Part shown: positions 36,561-46,604 of the stretch, one piece after another
Layout: every line of letters starts with the position of its first letter
Numbering within the stretch: the first letter of the stretch is position 1
Origin: Mycolicibacterium chlorophenolicum
GTDB lineage: Bacteria > Actinomycetota > Actinomycetes > Mycobacteriales > Mycobacteriaceae
Reading direction: 5' to 3'
DNA: 64,000 nt
Assembly: GCF_001044235.1 (NCBI RefSeq)
Contig: NZ_JYNL01000003.1
Span: 1 to 64,000, forward strand
Notes under the pieces: generated by a model
What the model saw: the letters and a program-made list of their open reading frames with translations, nothing else
Told to the model about the DNA's origin: nothing
The model's database searches: none
Program-made: the position numbers and the translations under genes

Positions 36561-36695
36561 GGCTTCTCCTTGGGTATCCATCGGGCTAGCAGCCGGGCTG
36601 AAAGGTACTGCCGTGGTTCTGTATCGCGTGAAGCGCACGGAGGAGTGAGTGCACTCCGTACACTTTCGCAAGCCCGGCAAACGGCCCGCGGTTGG

Positions 36696-36731
36696 ATCCT
36701 ATTCGTGCCTTTATGGAACGTCAACATCCCA
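36696..36731 (-). promoter_or_regulatory. Shared promoter/operator, site 1 (DoxX gene)
   Basis: Read leftward there is -35 TTGACG, a 17-base spacer and -10 TAGGAT. The -35 box sits inside TGGGATGTTGACGTTCCA (36714-36731), an imperfect palindrome that is identical at 46555 and 54704. The -10 is about 135 bases before the DoxX start. Confidence 0.75.
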
Positions 36732-36765
36732 TAACTGGGCCTGGACGTTGGTATAAGAGAGGAGC

Positions 36766-37503
36766 ATGATTCAAGACGTGGAGACACAACTCGACGAGAT
36801 CGCCCCCGGTATCTTTCGAATGTCCACGTGGGTGCCGGACATCACAGAACACGGCTTCACCTTCAACCAGTTTCTGCTGACCGGCGACGAGCCGTTCCTG
36901 TTTCACACCGGACAGCGTCAGCTCTTCCCCCTGGTGTCAGCCGCTATCAAGCGGGTGATACCGCTGGAGAAGCTGCGCTGGATCTCGTTCGGCCACATCG
37001 AGGCTGACGAATGCGGCGCGATGAACCTCTTCCTCGACGCCGCACCTAACGCCGAGGTCATCCACGGCCCGTTGGCGTGCATGCTCTCCCTGACTGATAT
37101 GTGCGACCGCCCACCTGTTACTGCCAGCGTCGAACCCGGCGCACTACATGACATCGGCGGGCACCGGCTGCAGTTCATTCCTACACCGCACGTCCCCCAC
37201 AACTGGGAGGCCGGTCTGTGGTTCGATGAGACGACATCCACCCTTTTCGCCGGCGATCTTTTTACTCATGCCGGCAAATGCGCGGCGATCACCGACTCCG
37301 ACTGCGTTGCCCCCGCGCTGGACGCTGAAGGTCTCTTCCATGCGACCGGGCTGACGACCAACCTTGAGAGCACGCTGCACCAACTCGCCGAACTGGATCC
37401 GATCACACTTGCGCTGATGCATGGCGCAAGTTATCAAGGCGACGGCGCCGGCCAATTACGTGCGCTCGCCGACGGATATACCGCAATGGCGGACAGTAGT
37501 TGA
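36766..37503 (+). CDS. MBL-fold protein of the di-iron (ODP/flavodiiron-like) type
   Basis: A 245-residue protein. Instead of the hydrolase HxHxDH it has GHIEADECG (His-x-Glu-x-Asp), the pattern of the oxygen-binding di-iron domain of flavodiiron proteins; later ligands are [16 protein letters not shown] and MHGASY. There is no flavodoxin domain, so it is a stand-alone ODP-like protein. Such proteins are proposed to bind or reduce O2 or NO. GAGAGGAGC precedes the ATG. It is divergent from the DoxX gene and next to the shared operator at 36714, which fits a redox-stress role (inference). Confidence 0.85.
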   Translation: MIQDVETQLDEIAPGIFRMSTWVPDITEHGFTFNQFLLTGDEPFLFHTGQRQLFPLVSAAIKRVIPLEKLRWISFGHIEADECGAMNLFLDAAPNAEVIHGPLACMLSLTDMCDRPPVTASVEPGALHDIGGHRLQFIPTPHVPHNWEAGLWFDETTSTLFAGDLFTHAGKCAAITDSDCVAPALDAEGLFHATGLTTNLESTLHQLAELDPITLALMHGASYQGDGAGQLRALADGYTAMADSS

Positions 37504-38255
37504 CAGTACTGAACTCGGTGTATGCCGGTCGGCCGACTCTTCAGTTCGGTTGCGGTCGCGTGATGATTCTCGACCATTAGACTATTCCCTACCGGCGATG
37601 AGTCGATCGGCAGCCTCTCGCATCGAATCGGACCAAGATCACCACAGAAGCCGCCACTAGGGCCTCGTGTTCGGCGGTGTCCAGTATCGTCCCCACTGGA
37701 TTACTCGCCGCTGCGCTTCGGATATGTCCCGCCAGGTTGCTCGTCGTCTTGGTGCTGCTCTGCGATCGTCAGCCCTCGTATCACCGCTGCTGCGAGGGCC
37801 TTTCGCCGATAGTCGATACAGGGCAATGGAGTGCTGCTGTGCCGAACAAGTTGCACCGCAACTTATTTCGGGTGGTATGCACTTCATGGGGTGCATGCAA
37901 TGGTCGGTTGCTAACACAGACTGGCTATGACTGAGCAAGCACGAGAGCGCCTGACGACGGAGAGAGACTTTGCACAGCAAAGCGCTGGTGCAGCCGGCAC
38001 CGGAACAGACGTTCGCGCCGCCGTGTATCGAGCGATGGGCTGCCCACCTGGGGCGACTGTCGCCGTCGTGAAACAGCGGCGTCGATCGCCGGCGAGGGCG
38101 ACGTCGCTGCAGGACCTTCGAGATGATCGAGAACCGTCATGCCCGCCGCATGGTCGGGCGATCATGTGTCGGGGCCTTTTCTACACTGCAAACAACACAA
38201 GTTCCGGCTGGCGAAACCCCGCCCGCCGACCTATCTGCGACGGCGAGGGGCCAGC
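37504..38255. other. 752-bp gap upstream of GntR regulator 2
   Basis: Several short overlapping frames, for example a rightward one from 37927, have no family resemblance and no good ribosome binding site. No terminator or repeat was recognised. Confidence 0.45.
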
Positions 38256-38927
38256 ATGGTGAAAGACCAGTTGCCAGCCAAGGATGCGACAACGAGTGAG
38301 CGCATAGCCGCCCATCTTCGCAATGCAATCCTTGCTGGCGAGATCTTGCCTGGCAGCCGGATCCGCCAAGAGGAGATTGCGGCCCGGTTTGGCGCCAGCC
38401 GGCTGCCTGTCCGCGAGGCGCTACGGATGCTCGAAACCGAAGGGCTGACTCAGCTCGAGGCGAACAAGAGCGCTCGCGTTCCAACGCTGGATCGAAGCGA
38501 ACTCAGCATCGTCTACGAGATGCGCGAGCGGATAGAGCCGTTGGCACTGCGGTTGAGCCTGCCCCACTTGACCTCTCAACAGGAGTCCGAACTGTACTGC
38601 ATTCAGGAACAGATCGAAGAGGTCGAGGACGACGTCGCGAGGTTCCTCGAACTCGACCGCCGTTTTCATCTCGAAACCTACGCCGGGTGCCCGAAGGGGG
38701 AATTACTGACCACAGTCACGCGCCTGTGGAATTCGACTCAACACTTCCGTCGGGCATTCATGCTCATCAACGGCAACGACCATCACTGGTTCGTTAACGC
38801 TGAACACCGTTTGATCTTGGACGCAATCTCGCGCCGCGACAGTGAGGACTGCGAGCGCTACCTTGCCGGGCACATACGTCGCACCAGGATCCTGTTAACT
38901 GAACACTCCGAACTGTTCCCCCACTGA
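38256..38927 (+). CDS. GntR-family regulator, FCD subfamily (relative of the one at 21548)
   Basis: A 223-residue protein. The winged helix has ERIAAHLRNAILAGEILPGSRIRQEEIAARFGASRLPVREALRML, and the FCD domain has ELDRRFHLETYAG, TQHFRR and NAEHRLILDAI. It aligns along its whole length with the regulator of the E1-E2 region, including the C-terminal AGHIRRTR...HSELF. ATG 38256 follows GAGGGG. The genes around it (an IS remnant and decayed DNA) do not show what it controls. Confidence 0.88.
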   Translation: MVKDQLPAKDATTSERIAAHLRNAILAGEILPGSRIRQEEIAARFGASRLPVREALRMLETEGLTQLEANKSARVPTLDRSELSIVYEMRERIEPLALRLSLPHLTSQQESELYCIQEQIEEVEDDVARFLELDRRFHLETYAGCPKGELLTTVTRLWNSTQHFRRAFMLINGNDHHWFVNAEHRLILDAISRRDSEDCERYLAGHIRRTRILLTEHSELFPH

Positions 38928-39029
38928 CGCTGAGGGGCCGCATCATCACCCCGCGCCGGCGTTGACACCTCGCGGCGGCAGGAGACAGCTTGCCCGGCGA
39001 CGGCGCCTAAGTCGTGTTCTGCTCGGTGC

Positions 39030-39843
39030 GGGTGCTGATCGCTGCCTGCTGTTTGCTTTGCCAAGGTAACTCGTGGCGTCGTTGCCGTCTCGGGTAGCGA
39101 TAGCGCGCCGGTGTTTGCCATGGTTGAAGGAGCGCTCGATGGTGTTGCGGTTGCTGGGGTTTCACATTCGGCATGGTGGTGGCCGGTCGTCTCTGCTGCC
39201 CTTGGCTTTTCGGCGGCCCGCCTCGTGTGCGACACTGCCCAGCCCGACTACAGTATCGGGGCTGTCGCCGAGCTGGCCTGCTGTAATCCAGCTCGACCGC
39301 GCTGCAGCGCTGATCGGTCCGCCGCGGATCTTGGCGCTCAGTCCACCGCGCTAGCCGCCGCCGGCGTGGTCATCGAACTCCTCGTGCGCTTCCGGCCATT
39401 CCTTCCCTGTGCCCGCCTGGATGTGCGCGCCAGCGGCGTGAGGTATGGGCACGTGCGTCGGTGGAGTTCACGGACAGAAGCAGGCCGGCCAGATCGGCAT
39501 CCTCGTCGAGCAAGTCGATGACCGCGGCGTGAATCCGGGCATAGGTGCCATCGACCGACCAGCGCAGATGGCGTTCGGCCACCGACTGCCAGACACCGAA
39601 CTTCTTGGGCAGGTCCCGCCATGGTGAACCGGTGTGATACCGCCAGATAATGCCCTCCAGTGTGCGTCGATGATCGTTCCATGGTCGGCCCCGCCGCCCC
39701 GCAGGCATCTCCCTTTCGATCAACGACCACAACCGATCAGAAATCACGTCAGCGCCAATCCCCGGAACAGCGTCGGGCGCACCACTATTCACTTTAGGCA
39801 GACACTTCCTAGCGCGGCGGCACACAACGTAACAGTCGAACAC
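39030..39843 (-). pseudogene. IS5-family transposase remnant
   Basis: The N-terminal part (39370-39843) carries the IS5 domain: ISDRLWSLIEREMPAGRRGRPW, HTGSPWRDLPKKFGVWQSV and DGTYARIHAAVI. The segment that should read VDST...RAHQH appears as VNSTDARAHTSRR, so the first catalytic Asp is Asn and the frame is lost soon after. A C-terminal piece, RNTIERSFNHGKHRRAIATRDGNDAT at about 39075-39160, lies in another frame and lacks most conserved residues. The middle is missing. No terminal inverted repeats were identified. It marks past transposition next to the GntR gene. Confidence 0.8.
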
Positions 39844-39876
39844 GATGCCGAGCCTTGACCAACCATAACGACGTCG

Positions 39877-40578
39877 TTAGCTAAATGAAGACACAAACAA
39901 CTTGGCTCCCTCGCTCAATCCTTCCGCGAGGGGTAACGCTGCAGCTCGGTAGAACAACGCCCGTCCGGCGCGCGCCGCAGTTCCTCCACGCACGGCCAGC
40001 TCGGCATAGTCGCGCACCCGTGCCCGCAATTGGTCCAGCGGGACGATTTCGTCGACGATGTTGAGTTCATAAGCTCGCTGAGCACTAAACGGCACACCGG
40101 TTAGACAGTTCGTGATCATTGCCTTAGGCGGAACTCTATGCAGCCCAGGTATTTTCGCTAACGCCGGCCACGTTCCCAGGCTGGCCTCGATAGTGCCCAT
40201 TCGCGCATGGTCGGCAGCAACAACGATGTCCGCGCTGCACAGCAGGCCGAACCCGCCTGCCAGCGCATCACCGTTGACGGCGGCGAGGATCGGCTTGCGG
40301 GCCAGGGCGAAATGACCGAAAAGGTCCACGGCGGCGCGCGCGAACGCTTGCACCGTTTCGGTTTTCACCAACTTCGGGATATTAACGCCAGCACAGAAGT
40401 TCGTCCCGCCGCCGGTCAGTGCGACGGCGTCGACGGAATCATCGGCATCGAGATGCTGCAGGGTCTGCGTGAGCCGCTCAGCGCTTTCAGCATCGAGCAG
40501 GTTACCAGGCGGGCTGTCGAGAACAACCCATGCCAGGTTGCCCTCGATGTCAACGCGGATCTCTGCCTGGTCCACCAT
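39877..40578 (-). CDS. Enoyl-CoA hydratase/isomerase family protein
   Basis: A 233-residue crotonase-fold protein. The oxyanion-hole segments are GGGTNFCAGVNIPKLV and VNGDALAGGFGLLCSADIVVAADHARMG. The two Glu residues of classical hydratases are not both obvious: the first falls in the GTIEASLG region and the second position reads PGLHRV. It may act as an isomerase, hydrolase or lyase on an acyl-CoA. GGAGGG lies three bases before the ATG. It stands alone; the upstream 700 bases hold no recognisable gene. Confidence 0.85.
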   Translation of the reverse strand: MVDQAEIRVDIEGNLAWVVLDSPPGNLLDAESAERLTQTLQHLDADDSVDAVALTGGGTNFCAGVNIPKLVKTETVQAFARAAVDLFGHFALARKPILAAVNGDALAGGFGLLCSADIVVAADHARMGTIEASLGTWPALAKIPGLHRVPPKAMITNCLTGVPFSAQRAYELNIVDEIVPLDQLRARVRDYAELAVRGGTAARAGRALFYRAAALPLAEGLSEGAKLFVSSFS

Positions 40579-41275
40579 TTACCCTCCATGTCCGTATTGG
40601 GTTGACTTCGACCGGTGCCCGGACCCGCTGCCGCCGCGGCTCTGCACGGATGTAGGTGGTGGTATCGGCCCCTTGGGAAGTTGCTGGCCGTCCTCGATTT
40701 GTGGTCGGCGTCGAAGCAGGGGGCGCACCGGATCGCTGTCGAACACATGAAACGGCGCGTGGCCCGCGGCGCCGGTGCCCCGACCAAGGCGATGGGCGCT
40801 TGAGAAGCCGCTCGTGACATCGGTCGATGGCAGTACTCGGCGTCGGCGATTCCCGCGGCCAGACCAGCGCCGGCAAGACGGTGGAGCTGCACCAGTCAAC
40901 GCCGGTCCTCTCTCCGAGCTTGATAACGCCAGCAGGCTATCGACTTGGTCGTTAGCAGAGCAGAAATCGCCACGGTGGTCGACAACAACGAGAGTTCGCC
41001 AACGAATCGCGGCAGGCGGCGCCGAAGACGACAGGTTGGCCGATTTCGACACGATCAGTGCCGAGCTCGTAGCTACAGATCGTCCAAAGCCAACGACACC
41101 GGTGGTGTTTCAGGCATCGCCTGTGGGCGGCGCTTCGTAGGCACGAGGCGGGTGTGACACCGTCTGAGCGCCATCAATGTCAATCGGGTCGGCGCAAGGT
41201 AGAGGAGCATGCTGCATGTATGGTCGGACCAGTTCGCCACAGCCATCCCATGATTGGATGGAAAGGGGTTTGCAC
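40579..41275. other. 697-bp gap between ECH gene and GntR regulator 3
   Basis: Leftward frames such as 40579-41052 are open but Arg/Pro/Ser-rich without a family pattern. The region should contain promoters for the ECH gene and the GntR gene. Confidence 0.45.
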
Positions 41276-41932
41276 GTGCCGCTTGCCCCCGCTCGACGTG
41301 CCGGCCTGGTCGACCAGGCCATCGAGCAGCTCCGCGTCTGCGTCCTATCCGGAGAATGGCCGGTCAACAGCCGAATTCCCACAGAACTCGAATTGGTCCA
41401 GGTCCTCGGAGTGGGGCGAAACACCGTGCGCGAAGCCGTACGTGCGCTTGCACACAGCGGGATCTTCGAGGTGCGCCAAGGCGACGGAACGTACGTACGC
41501 GCCACCAGCGAGGTGGGAGGCGCCCTGCGTCGACTGTACGGCTCGGAACTGCGGCAGGTCCTTCAAGTCCAGCACTGCCTGGAGATCGAAGGTTGCCGGT
41601 TGGCCGCGACCGCGCGTACCGACGACGACTTAGTTGACCTGCGCGCGTTTCTAGCGTCCCGAACCAGCCTCGCCAGCCAGGAAACGATCGTCCACGGCGA
41701 CACCGCGTTTCGTCTGGCGGTCGTGAACGCGTCGCACAACAGCGTGTTGGTCGAGCTCTATCGCGGGTTGAGCGAGGTGGTCTCAGCCAGCGTGGCCATC
41801 ACCGGATCGGCGCAACGGCACCGGCTCATTTCTCGCGCGGGACTGGTCGACGCGATCGCCGAGCGTGATGTGGAACGCGCCGTCCGCGAAGCAGGCGTGT
41901 TCCTTGACGGACTGCCTGGTCAGGATTGCTGA
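41276..41932 (+). CDS. GntR-family regulator, FadR-like
   Basis: A 218-residue regulator. The winged helix includes DQAIEQLRVCVLSGEWPVNSRIPTELELVQVLGVGRNTVREAVRALAHSGIFEVRQGDGTYVRA, a classic FadR-type DNA-binding domain. The C-terminal helical domain has DTAFRLAVVNASHNSVL, consistent with an FCD fold although the usual metal-ligand His residues are fewer. GTG 41276 follows AAAGGGG by seven bases; an in-frame ATG 18 bases upstream is possible. It is more distant from the other two GntR proteins than they are from each other. Confidence 0.87.
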   Translation: MPLAPARRAGLVDQAIEQLRVCVLSGEWPVNSRIPTELELVQVLGVGRNTVREAVRALAHSGIFEVRQGDGTYVRATSEVGGALRRLYGSELRQVLQVQHCLEIEGCRLAATARTDDDLVDLRAFLASRTSLASQETIVHGDTAFRLAVVNASHNSVLVELYRGLSEVVSASVAITGSAQRHRLISRAGLVDAIAERDVERAVREAGVFLDGLPGQDC

Positions 41933-42366
41933 CGGCCGATATGCGCATGCGCAACCGTGCACTCGTTGGCATCTAACTCACTGTCAGAGTGGCCCCCGGC
42001 AGTGCCCCGCGACAACGATGGGCCGCCCACGTACGGGCGCCGGCGCCAATTCAGCATGGGGAATGTGCTGGGTTGGCCCCGCCAAACGCCAGCACGCAGA
42101 GGTGTTGAGAACACGACAGATTCGTTGCCATGTGCGCCTCGGCGGTCACGCGGGTAAGGCGGCCATATACACGGTGAAGCAACGGGGCGGGGGCTTCGCT
42201 GTGGAGCGCTGAACGACATGGCAATTGAGAACCTCAGTTGGCTCACGTGTCGGGGATCAGCACTTGCGTGCGCGCGCAATGCTGGGGCTATCGTAGCCGC
42301 CCACCGGTCGTGCGAGCCGATGGCCCGCCGCTGGTGCGTGCGTGCGATCGGTGTGCTGAACCGGCG
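41933..42366. other. Gap between convergent GntR 3 and CMD-like 2 genes
   Basis: 434 bases between two stop codons; no gene or hairpin with a T-run was recognised. Confidence 0.45.
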
Positions 42367-42951
42367 TTAGAGTCGGGCCTCGACGTCGGCTGGTGCTGGG
42401 GGCATGTCCAAGTCGAAGTGCATGATGCGGTGGAACCGAGATAAGGCGTTCCACACGCTGATGTTCATCGTGAGTTCGACCAGCTCTCGCGGTGAGAACA
42501 GAGCCACCGCGTCGTCGAGAAGCGCCGGTGGCACACCGGAGGGGTTGCTGTGGTATGCGGACGCGGGGATGGCCTGCGTCATCGCATTGGCGAGGTCCAA
42601 CGCCGCCCTTTCACGCTCGCTGAAGCCGCTGAAATCGCCCCGAGCGACATCGGCGAGCTCTTTCGGTGTCACTCCGTTGTTCTCCGCTGATGCGCAACGG
42701 TGGCTGACGGTGTAGCGACAGTGATTGAGCAGTCCAACGCGTACGGCCGCCAAGTCCTTGATTCGGATCTCGAGTTCTCCGGGCCCGTTGACCTGCCGCA
42801 AGAACGGGAGGTACGCGGCGAACAGTCCGGGACTGTTACCGATCGCCGCCCAGGTGTTCAATACCTGGCCGTATGCCTTCTCCCCCACTGCGAGCACGTC
42901 TTTGTCCGCCTCGGAGAACTCGTCGCTTGCGCGTAGTGGTACAAGTGCCAC
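42367..42951 (-). CDS. Carboxymuconolactone decarboxylase/AhpD-like protein, copy 2
   Basis: A 194-residue paralogue of the protein at 32080. Shared stretches include YGQVLNTWAAIGNSPGLF, LNHCRYTVSHRCASAENNG, ARGDFSGFSERERAALDLA and the ending FHRIMHFDLDMP. GTG 42951 is chosen: AAAGG lies eight bases upstream and it matches the paralogue in length. It is a lone leftward gene. Two copies on one replicon suggest repeated recruitment of this family in the pathway. Confidence 0.87.
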   Translation of the reverse strand: MALVPLRASDEFSEADKDVLAVGEKAYGQVLNTWAAIGNSPGLFAAYLPFLRQVNGPGELEIRIKDLAAVRVGLLNHCRYTVSHRCASAENNGVTPKELADVARGDFSGFSERERAALDLANAMTQAIPASAYHSNPSGVPPALLDDAVALFSPRELVELTMNISVWNALSRFHRIMHFDLDMPPAPADVEARL

Positions 42952-43553
42952 GGCAACTACCTTTCTGTAACGTGCTGACACAGCATGTGGGGCGAAGCAG
43001 GCCATGGTTGCGGCTCGCCGTCGTGGGGGCGAACCCAAGACGCGTCGTGGTCGCGGTGAACATCGGTGAAGCAGGCCATAGGGTCGTCGCAGTCCGGTCG
43101 CAGCAGAATCATGACTTCAGGGTGGTAGTGGCCCAGACGTCCGGCGTTCTACGGTGAGACGCTGAGTACGCGCCGCACGAATGGATCCAGAATAGCAGCG
43201 TAGCGGCTCGGCGATCTGGAGTACAAGCCTTTCTGGATCCACCTGTGCGTCGGCTAAAGGACGAGACTTGGGCGAGAAACACGCAATCGACGTTCGATTT
43301 ACGCCGGAAGGCTGTGCGGGTCGACCGCTCGTTGGGTCGGTGGCCGGCGAGGACATCGGTGCCGTCGTCTGTGCGCGTATGAGGGTTGGTCCGTCAAATG
43401 TGCGCAACGTGTTGAGTGAGCGCTTCGAGGCGACTGCGCCGACTCGGGCACAACGTGTCGGCGCCGATCACACAGACCGGCTTTGTTCACAGGGCCGACG
43501 TGCATGGGCAAATACGTCGATCGTGGATAGTCTTCGTCCCCCGGCCGTGCTTG
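42952..43553. other. 602-bp gap before the RibD-like gene
   Basis: It contains short frames on both strands (for example 43268-43600 rightward) with no recognisable domain. Some may be gene relics. Confidence 0.45.
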
Positions 43554-44300
43554 TCAGCGTCGGACCCAACGCGTGTAGAGATTGTTATCGACGTCAGTGA
43601 GCACGTGCAGTGGTCGCATTCTCACGATGCTCTCGGTTGCGGACGACAGGATTCGCGGCGACGGGCCGCCGTAGAGGTTTGGGTTGACGGTAAGGCATAG
43701 CTCATCGAGCACATCGTCGCGAACAAACTGTCCGAGCAGCGTCGGACCGCCCTCGACCAGGATCCGCCAAAGCCCTGTGCCCGCAAGGAATTCCAATGCT
43801 AACTTCAGATCGACGGTATCCTCGCCGCAACTAACGACTCTCACGCCAACTGCGCGTAGCGCCTCCCGTCGTTGCTGAGAGGCGTTGCGGCAGGTGAATA
43901 CCATCGCACCCGGGGACTTCCATACGTCGGCCGCGGGGTCGAGGTTCAGTGCGGCGCTGATGGCGACGATTACCGGGGTTGTTCGCTGGCGCCGTCGTGA
44001 GCGCCACCCGATGAAGTCTGAGTCTGCAGCGATGGCTGCATAATTTTCAGTCGCCAGAGTGCGCGAGCCGACGACGATCGCGTCACTGAGTCCGCGCAAG
44101 GCGGCGGTGATGGCTATATTGCCGCCGGCACTATGGTCGAGCGAGTGATCGTCGCGGGTGCTCGCGCCGTCGATCGAGCAACTCATGCTCGCACGCGTAT
44201 AGCAAATGCCCGACGCTGGAGCGATTTCCGGGTAGGCATACCGCTCTGCCAGGTCGATGATGCGCTCGGGGACGTCCTGCCGGAGGTCAAACATGGTCAC
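43554..44300 (-). CDS. RibD C-terminal/dihydrofolate-reductase-like reductase
   Basis: A 248-residue protein of the pyrimidine reductase family. ASMSCSIDGASTRDD matches the first strand and substrate loop, LRGLSDAIVVGSRTL the second conserved segment, and ILVEGGPTLLGQFVRDDVLDELCLTVNP the NADPH-site glycine loop. RibD reductase acts in riboflavin synthesis, but many mycobacterial paralogues have other or unknown substrates. GTG 44300 lies seven bases after AAAGG; the open frame continues far upstream in non-homologous sequence. No riboflavin genes are nearby, so a different reduction is likely. Confidence 0.82.
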   Translation of the reverse strand: MTMFDLRQDVPERIIDLAERYAYPEIAPASGICYTRASMSCSIDGASTRDDHSLDHSAGGNIAITAALRGLSDAIVVGSRTLATENYAAIAADSDFIGWRSRRRQRTTPVIVAISAALNLDPAADVWKSPGAMVFTCRNASQQRREALRAVGVRVVSCGEDTVDLKLALEFLAGTGLWRILVEGGPTLLGQFVRDDVLDELCLTVNPNLYGGPSPRILSSATESIVRMRPLHVLTDVDNNLYTRWVRR

Positions 44301-44892
44301 GCATGTACCTTTCTTTCCGTGCTGTCGACTCGTCATCGCCCGAATACGTTGACGGCGTGGGTTATTGACTCGCTGCCTCGTGTGTGGCGTTGAGTCCGCC
44401 GAACGGGGCGGCGAGGTTGCAGCACCCGTGCGGGCGTACTGCCATGACGAACCGCTGAGAGCGGTACCGGTTCGGATGTCGAGTTTGATGTCAGTGAGTT
44501 CGGTTCCGGGGGCGCGTATTTCAGTCCGCCGAGAATGCCACGTCTGCGTTGCCTGCACGTGGTGTCCCGTGGCCACCATGGCCGGCGGGTCGAACCTGAT
44601 CTTCCACCGAACGCCGTATGCACCGGCGTATTTCGCAGTCGGGATCCGACATCGGTATGCCGCAGGAGCATATGCACACAACGTTGCATCGATGGGCTGA
44701 CCCTTTCCGGGCATGGTAACCGATGCACAGATCGTATCATATGCGACTGTATAATTTGTTACGTGAATGGGAGCCCGTACGGCTGCCGCCGAGGTCGTGA
44801 TCCGCCTGCTCGAGCGTCGGTGCCGCGACGCCTGGCCGGCAGATGGACCGTTGGTCAACGCGTGCTCGAAATGGGTGAGACGCAATGGGGAT
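44301..44892. other. 592-bp gap upstream of the RibD-like gene
   Basis: A Cys-rich rightward frame (44365-44700) and antisense frames exist, but none matches a family I know. Local AT-richness around 44720-44760 suggests a promoter or transferred DNA. Confidence 0.4.
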
Positions 44893-45438
44893 TCATGGCA
44901 AAAGCGGCAGACGCCACAACGACGTACCGGGTTCGATGAGCCATAGCCGAGTCACGGTCACCCGCATGATGCGCAAGGCGCCGCTGATCAGGATCGCCGC
45001 CAGCGGTAATTCGCAGAAGATGGCGGTCGCGAGTGACAACAGCAGTGAGTCGGGGCCGGCGGTCATCACGTCGAACCACGCGTCGCAGATCAGTAGTACG
45101 CCGGTCGTGAAAGCGGTGAGTAGCAGCATCTGGCGGCGTAACACACCAAGAACTGCGGTCGAGGCCATGAACAGCACCAGGAGTACGTCAAAGCCAATCC
45201 AAGTAACGGCCCAGTTATGCGCGACATAGTTGGTCGGCAGTATGGCCGCCAAGTAGGCCAGCCAGGGGATCAAGGCCACTGCGCCTCCAATCATCAGGCT
45301 CAGGCGCAGTCGCCGAATGCGGGCCAGCACCTGTAGGGGCACCAACTCGTCCACTGGCTTTTCCAGCCGCACGATAAGGTCGCGGCGTTGTTGCGGGGTC
45401 ATAGCCGCGATCGCGGCGTCGGAAATGATGTCAACCAT
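44893..45438 (-). CDS. Small integral membrane protein of unknown function
   Basis: A 181-residue protein. A polar N-terminal 50 residues (MTPQQRRDLIVRLEKPVDELVPLQVLARIRRLR) precede four hydrophobic helices: LMIGGAVALIPWLAYLAAIL, VTWIGFDVLLVLFMASTAVL, LLTAFTTGVLLICDAWFDVM and LLLSLATAIFCELPLAAILI. ATG 45438 follows GGAG by eight bases. It is the third gene of a leftward set beginning with the DUF732 and DUF5078 proteins and probably shares their promoter at 46537. Confidence 0.75.
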   Translation of the reverse strand: MVDIISDAAIAAMTPQQRRDLIVRLEKPVDELVPLQVLARIRRLRLSLMIGGAVALIPWLAYLAAILPTNYVAHNWAVTWIGFDVLLVLFMASTAVLGVLRRQMLLLTAFTTGVLLICDAWFDVMTAGPDSLLLSLATAIFCELPLAAILISGALRIMRVTVTRLWLIEPGTSLWRLPLLP

Positions 45439-45565
45439 CCCATCGGCTCCAGCTGTCAGGACATTGCTCGGCGGTGAACCGTGTCCCCTCGAGGTCAAAC
45501 CTGTGCCAATACAAACGAGTTGGGTTGTCGCGCAGCGGGTTCCCGTGCGGTGGCGTCGCGTTCGG

Positions 45566-46036
45566 TCAGCGGGTGACTGGCCAGTCCCACACGGACATGT
45601 CGCCTCTGGGGTAATTCATGCACACATCCGTGGCTTTGGCCGCGACGCCTTTATTGTTGAAGAACGGCTTGGCCCAGTTGCCCCAACGCTGCGCCATCGG
45701 CTCGCCGTAGATGTTGGTCGCCACTTGCTCGGAGTAGGCCCGGCGTTCTGCGGGAGCGAGGCTGAAGAACCAGTTGATCCGGTCGACGGCATTTTGTTGG
45801 ACGTCGGCGGGACGGTTGTTCTTGTCGATCATGTAGCGCTCGTAATAGATGGGAGATGTGTCGCGCACAGCGGCCAAGATCTGCTCGGCATCGCAGGGCG
45901 TCTGCCAGATCCGTGTGGGTATGGGATAGTCGTCGGTCGCGTCTGCGCGGGCCCAGCCACTGGATAGCGATGCCGCGATGACGCAGACGCTGGCAACGAG
46001 TGCCGTACGCACCGCTTTGTCCACGGATGACCACAC
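45566..46036 (-). CDS. Secreted DUF5078-like protein
   Basis: A 156-residue exported protein. A signal peptide ([21 protein letters not shown], probable cleavage after ARA) precedes a mature domain with Cys in [14 protein letters not shown] and [16 protein letters not shown], and [14 protein letters not shown]. The pattern fits DUF5078, a mycobacterial family of unknown function. The start is GTG 46036 with GAGAGAAG upstream. It follows the DUF732 gene by 14 bases, so the two are one transcript. Confidence 0.82.
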   Translation of the reverse strand: MWSSVDKAVRTALVASVCVIAASLSSGWARADATDDYPIPTRIWQTPCDAEQILAAVRDTSPIYYERYMIDKNNRPADVQQNAVDRINWFFSLAPAERRAYSEQVATNIYGEPMAQRWGNWAKPFFNNKGVAAKATDVCMNYPRGDMSVWDWPVTR

Positions 46037-46050
46037 GGTATTGCTTCTCT

Positions 46051-46467
46051 CTAGGCGTGAGGTGTCGCGGCGCTGGATAAGGTCGGAGTTTGGTCAGGGC
46101 AGTATGTCGCTACTGCTCTGGAAAGGAACTGCCAGGTCTGCTGGGTGGTGCTGTGTTGCAGATTGGTCGACAGGAACGTGGCCGTGTCAAATGCGCTGTG
46201 ATCGACGTTAGTTGCTAAGCGTGTGCACGCAACCTTGCCCAGCCAGGCGTTGTAGTCACGTTGGCCGTAGACCCCGTAGGTCTGTAGCTGGGCAGCGAAG
46301 TCGGTGTCGGTGTCGGCACGCGCCGGGCCACTGTGGCTCAGACCAATCAGGATGAGCAGGGCCAGGGTGAGTACCCAGAAGACCAGCCGGAACGGTCGGG
46401 TACGCCGCTCTGTGTTGACCTCGTCCAGTGCGGAGTCACTGTATGGGTGTGCAAGTTCTGTGCGCAT
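46051..46467 (-). CDS. DUF732-like secreted or membrane-anchored protein
   Basis: A 138-residue protein. One N-terminal hydrophobic helix ([20 protein letters not shown], followed by PARA) serves as anchor or signal. The mature part, [31 protein letters not shown] followed by a late Cys (ATYCPDQ), is typical of DUF732, a small exported family common in mycobacteria. It is the first gene after the shared promoter/operator at 46537-46572 and is divergent from the TetR gene. Confidence 0.82.
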   Translation of the reverse strand: MRTELAHPYSDSALDEVNTERRTRPFRLVFWVLTLALLILIGLSHSGPARADTDTDFAAQLQTYGVYGQRDYNAWLGKVACTRLATNVDHSAFDTATFLSTNLQHSTTQQTWQFLSRAVATYCPDQTPTLSSAATPHA

Positions 46468-46536
46468 AATGGCCTCGTTGTGCGTCGGGATGACGCCGGT
46501 TTCCCAACATTCATGTGTCTCGTAGTTTCAATAGGG

Positions 46537-46572
46537 AGCTTATTAGTTTCGTTCTGGAACGTCAACATCCCA
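46537..46572 (-). promoter_or_regulatory. Shared promoter/operator, site 2 (DUF732 operon)
   Basis: Leftward -35 TTGACG, 17-base spacer, -10 TAAGCT; the 18-bp TGGGATGTTGACGTTCCA at 46555-46572 is identical to sites 1 and 3. It lies 33 bases before the divergent tetR start, so binding here could also autoregulate tetR. Confidence 0.75.
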
Positions 46573-46604
46573 CAAGGGAACGTGATTACGATTACTATGA
46601 GGGA

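Noticed and set aside
40579..41052. A leftward 157-codon frame upstream of the ECH gene
   Set aside because: Open, but composition is shadow-like and no start signal or family match was seen.
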